Source: Bacteroidales bacterium
GTDB taxonomy: Bacteria > Bacteroidota > Bacteroidia > Bacteroidales > UBA932
NCBI GenBank assembly: GCA_012798805.1
Contig: JAAZMM010000072.1
Location: 1-34,201 of the forward strand
DNA length: 34,201 bases
Direction of reading: 5' to 3'
Both the position numbers and the translations under genes were made by a program. The notes below the pieces were generated by a model, which did no database searches, had not been told where the DNA came from, and saw only the letters and a list, made by a program, of their open reading frames with translations. Positions 32,125 to 34,201 of the stretch are shown here, piece by piece (position 1 is the first letter of the stretch; every line of letters begins with the position of its first letter).

Positions 32125-33404
32125 AGCCTGAAATGTGCCTCGGCAACTCTCTCTACCGCATCTTCCAAACGGGCGTTGTTGTCAACCACGGCATCAGCTG
32201 TATCATGGTATATAGTCCTACGCTCTACATACAAATTAAAGAGTTTTTCCCTGTCTGAGGCCAGTGGGCGGTCCATTGAGGAGACCAATAGATTAGGCTC
32301 CCTCTCAAGTAGATATATTCGTCCGTTTCGCTTTAAGCGATGAATATTGAGAGGGTCAATTACGCATCCTCCACCTGTAGATATTACCACACCCTGGAGC
32401 AAAGAGAGTTCTTTAACCACCTCTCTTTCAAGTTCGCGGAATCTCTTTTCTCCTTTTTCCTGAAATATGGTCCTAATGTCGGATCCGGTCTGCTCCTCTA
32501 TCATTTTATCAGTATCAAAGAGTTCCCGGCCGAGTCTCTCAGCAAGTAGGGCCCCTATTACACTCTTACCACTGGAGGGCATTCCGGTAAGCACAATATT
32601 TTCCTTGGATCGCAGTAATTCATGATGAAGTACTACTATTTGATCATAATCACAGACAGGTTCATTGACACTATCCTGAAATAATTCCTGTGCAAAGCAG
32701 GCCTGTACCATAAGCATACAGAGTCCTCCCTCCGCCTTAATACCAAGTTTACGGGCATCCAGAATTAGGTTGGTGCGCAATGGATTATATATACAATCCA
32801 ACACTCCTTCCAAATCGGGAAAAATGGCAGGATCAACAATTCTCTCCTCATCATCCGGACTCATACCGACGGGAGTTGCGTTGACAATTATATGTTTTTT
32901 CTCACGTAACTGCGGATTGGACTCCAGATCAGTTATAAGCACCTGATTCTCCCCCGTCAATCTCCTGACAGCAAGTGTTACGGATTTTGCGCCGGCAGCT
33001 AGTGTAACCGCCCTGACAGTCTTTGCAGCACCTCCATTACCGTAAATAAGGACATTTTTGCCGGCAAAACTTATGTTGGAATGCTTTGCAAGTGAATTAA
33101 ATCCGGGATAATCGGTATTATGGCCATATAAAAGACCATTTTTCCTCCTGACTATAGTATTGACGGAACCCACACTCGCCACGACCGGAGACATGACATC
33201 CAGAAAGGGTATAACTGCCTGTTTATAGGGCAGAGTAACATTTATACCTTTGAAATTGGATTCACGAAAAAAAGTTTCAAGTTCACCTTTTGGTACCTCA
33301 CACAATTCATATGGACGAGAGGAGAGTTTCTGATGTATCTCACGAGACATACTGTGTCCCAGGCGTTCACCTATAAGTCCATATTCCAGTTCACTATACT
33401 TCAT
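32121..33404 (-). CDS. aroE-aroK: Fused shikimate dehydrogenase - shikimate kinase
   Basis: A single 427-residue polypeptide with two shikimate-pathway enzymes. Residues 1-262 are shikimate dehydrogenase (NADPH-dependent reduction of 3-dehydroshikimate): substrate loop GERLGHSMS, catalytic Lys61 in NVTLPYKQ, Asp98 in HNTDYPG, and nucleotide-binding loop GNGGAAKT (122-129). Residues about 268-427 are shikimate kinase: P-loop GMPSSGKS (274-281), DTD (297-299) for Mg/shikimate, FRELE (322-326), STGGGCV (342-348) and DRPLA (378-382). All catalytic residues are present in both halves, with only a short linker between them, so this is a true fusion and not two overlapping frames. It starts 3 nt after the aroB stop, implying co-translation with aroB. 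Confidence 0.95.
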   Translation of the reverse strand: MKYSELEYGLIGERLGHSMSREIHQKLSSRPYELCEVPKGELETFFRESNFKGINVTLPYKQAVIPFLDVMSPVVASVGSVNTIVRRKNGLLYGHNTDYPGFNSLAKHSNISFAGKNVLIYGNGGAAKTVRAVTLAAGAKSVTLAVRRLTGENQVLITDLESNPQLREKKHIIVNATPVGMSPDDEERIVDPAIFPDLEGVLDCIYNPLRTNLILDARKLGIKAEGGLCMLMVQACFAQELFQDSVNEPVCDYDQIVVLHHELLRSKENIVLTGMPSSGKSVIGALLAERLGRELFDTDKMIEEQTGSDIRTIFQEKGEKRFRELEREVVKELSLLQGVVISTGGGCVIDPLNIHRLKRNGRIYLLEREPNLLVSSMDRPLASDREKLFNLYVERRTIYHDTADAVVDNNARLEDAVERVAEAHFRL

Positions 33405-33407
33405 ACA

Positions 33408-34201
33408 CTATACGATTGGGATCAAGCCGGCAATCTCCTCAGGAGTCATATTTCTGAACTCGAATGTGCCGGGAGATTCCACATAAACGGTAGTAATGAG
33501 TCCGTCATTACGTTTCTTATCTTGAGAAAGATATGGCAGCAACACATCACCTGAAAAGGGTGATTTGATTGGCAAATCATATCTCTTAAGTATCTTTTCA
33601 AGCCTCTGCCGCATCTGATCGGAAGAGAAATAGATCATACCTGCCGCAACGGATTCTCCATGGGTCAGTTTGCCTTCCGATGCTATCTCAATGGCGTGGC
33701 CTATCGTATGACCAAAATTGAGCACCCTGCGCAACCCCTCTTCCAAGGGATCTTTCATTACCACATCACACTTTATTCGCAGGGCGGCAGCAACGATTTC
33801 ATCTATTTTTCCCATAAGAGGAGTGTTTGACTCGAGCAGGGCAAATAGAACGGCATCAGAAGTTGCAGCCATTTTTATCACCTCCGCCAGCCCGCTGTAG
33901 AGCTCTCGCGAATTAAGCGTCTGAAGGGTATCCGTATCTATAACCACACCTTTTGGATGATGGAAAGAGCCGACAATATTCTTAATGCCCTCAAAGTTGA
34001 GAGCAGTCTTGCCACCTACAGAGGCATCGACCTGAGCGAGCAGTGTAGTGGGTACATTATAAAAATCGATACCACGTTTGTAGCAAGAAGCAGCAAATCC
34101 TGCGATATCACCGGTCACACCCCCTCCTACCGCTATCAAGGCATCGGAACGGCCAATTTCCTGCTGCCTTAAGGCAGAAATAATTGCCGTCAGAGTATTG
34201 A
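33408..34201 (-). CDS. aroB: 3-dehydroquinate synthase, 5' part cut off by the window edge
   Basis: Second enzyme of the shikimate pathway: NAD- and metal-dependent cyclisation of DAHP to 3-dehydroquinate. The minus-strand frame is open to the last complete codon at the window edge and continues upstream (visible start ...NTLTAIISALRQQEIGRSDA). Motifs seen are AVGGGVTGDIAGFAA (NAD phosphate binding), VPTTLLAQVDASVGGKTALN, the metal ligand Glu in YSGLAEVIKM, and LNFGHTIGHAIE with metal His residues, followed by LTHGESVAAGM. The C-terminus ends PEEIAGLIPIV. The missing part is roughly the first 80-90 residues. It is adjacent to the aroE-aroK fusion, so three pathway steps are in one operon. Confidence 0.96.
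   Translation of the reverse strand, partial: NTLTAIISALRQQEIGRSDALIAVGGGVTGDIAGFAASCYKRGIDFYNVPTTLLAQVDASVGGKTALNFEGIKNIVGSFHHPKGVVIDTDTLQTLNSRELYSGLAEVIKMAATSDAVLFALLESNTPLMGKIDEIVAAALRIKCDVVMKDPLEEGLRRVLNFGHTIGHAIEIASEGKLTHGESVAAGMIYFSSDQMRQRLEKILKRYDLPIKSPFSGDVLLPYLSQDKKRNDGLITTVYVESPGTFEFRNMTPEEIAGLIPIV

Overview
The window looks like chromosomal DNA of a Bacteroidota bacterium, most likely of the order Bacteroidales; I cannot name the family. The evidence is: type V (Mfa/Fim-like) fimbrial genes, an Oar-like TonB-dependent receptor with a carboxypeptidase-regulatory-like N-terminus, many lipoproteins, signal peptidase I sites followed by Gln, and promoters of the Bacteroidota type (TTTG, about 19-20 nt, TAnnTTTG) in place of sigma70 boxes. 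I see no rRNA, tRNA, CRISPR array, transposase or integrase.

Layout. 1-5151 (minus): valS (cut by the left edge), maf, kdsC and recQ. 5282-12032 (plus): pckA with a good terminator, a large TonB-dependent receptor with a good terminator, and a DUF1846 gene with an almost leaderless promoter. 12029-12935 (minus): two small uncharacterised genes, one with a duplicated helix-turn-helix-like half. 12936-13277: a gap without a clear gene. 13278-17127 (plus): a 1000-residue Ig-like/fimbrillin-like lipoprotein and a small outer-membrane barrel. 17291-22346 (plus): a tight cassette of LolA-like periplasmic protein, two FtsX/LolC-E-like permeases, a LolD-like ATPase and an outer-membrane barrel. 22383-24944: two tandem paralogous lipoprotein alpha/beta hydrolases. 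24965-26248 (minus): rmuC, with a broken gene remnant just upstream. 26566-32124 (plus): a fimbrial operon (DUF3575 protein, OmpA-like lipoprotein, two fimbrillins, Mfa2/FimB-like anchor). 32121-34201 (minus): a fused aroE-aroK gene preceded by aroB (cut by the right edge).

How the genes work together. The 17291-22346 cassette has one part for each envelope layer: inner-membrane ABC exporter, periplasmic carrier and outer-membrane barrel. It resembles a Lol-like pathway dedicated to an unknown lipid or lipoprotein cargo, and the two lipoprotein hydrolases next to it are candidate clients. The fimbrial operon encodes a complete-looking type V pilus; one of its two fimbrillins carries an exact 28-codon in-frame insertion made of a degenerate repeat that also occurs in two intergenic regions. 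aroB and aroEK encode three shikimate-pathway steps in two adjacent genes. The rest is housekeeping: translation, KDO synthesis, nucleotide quality control, DNA repair and gluconeogenesis.
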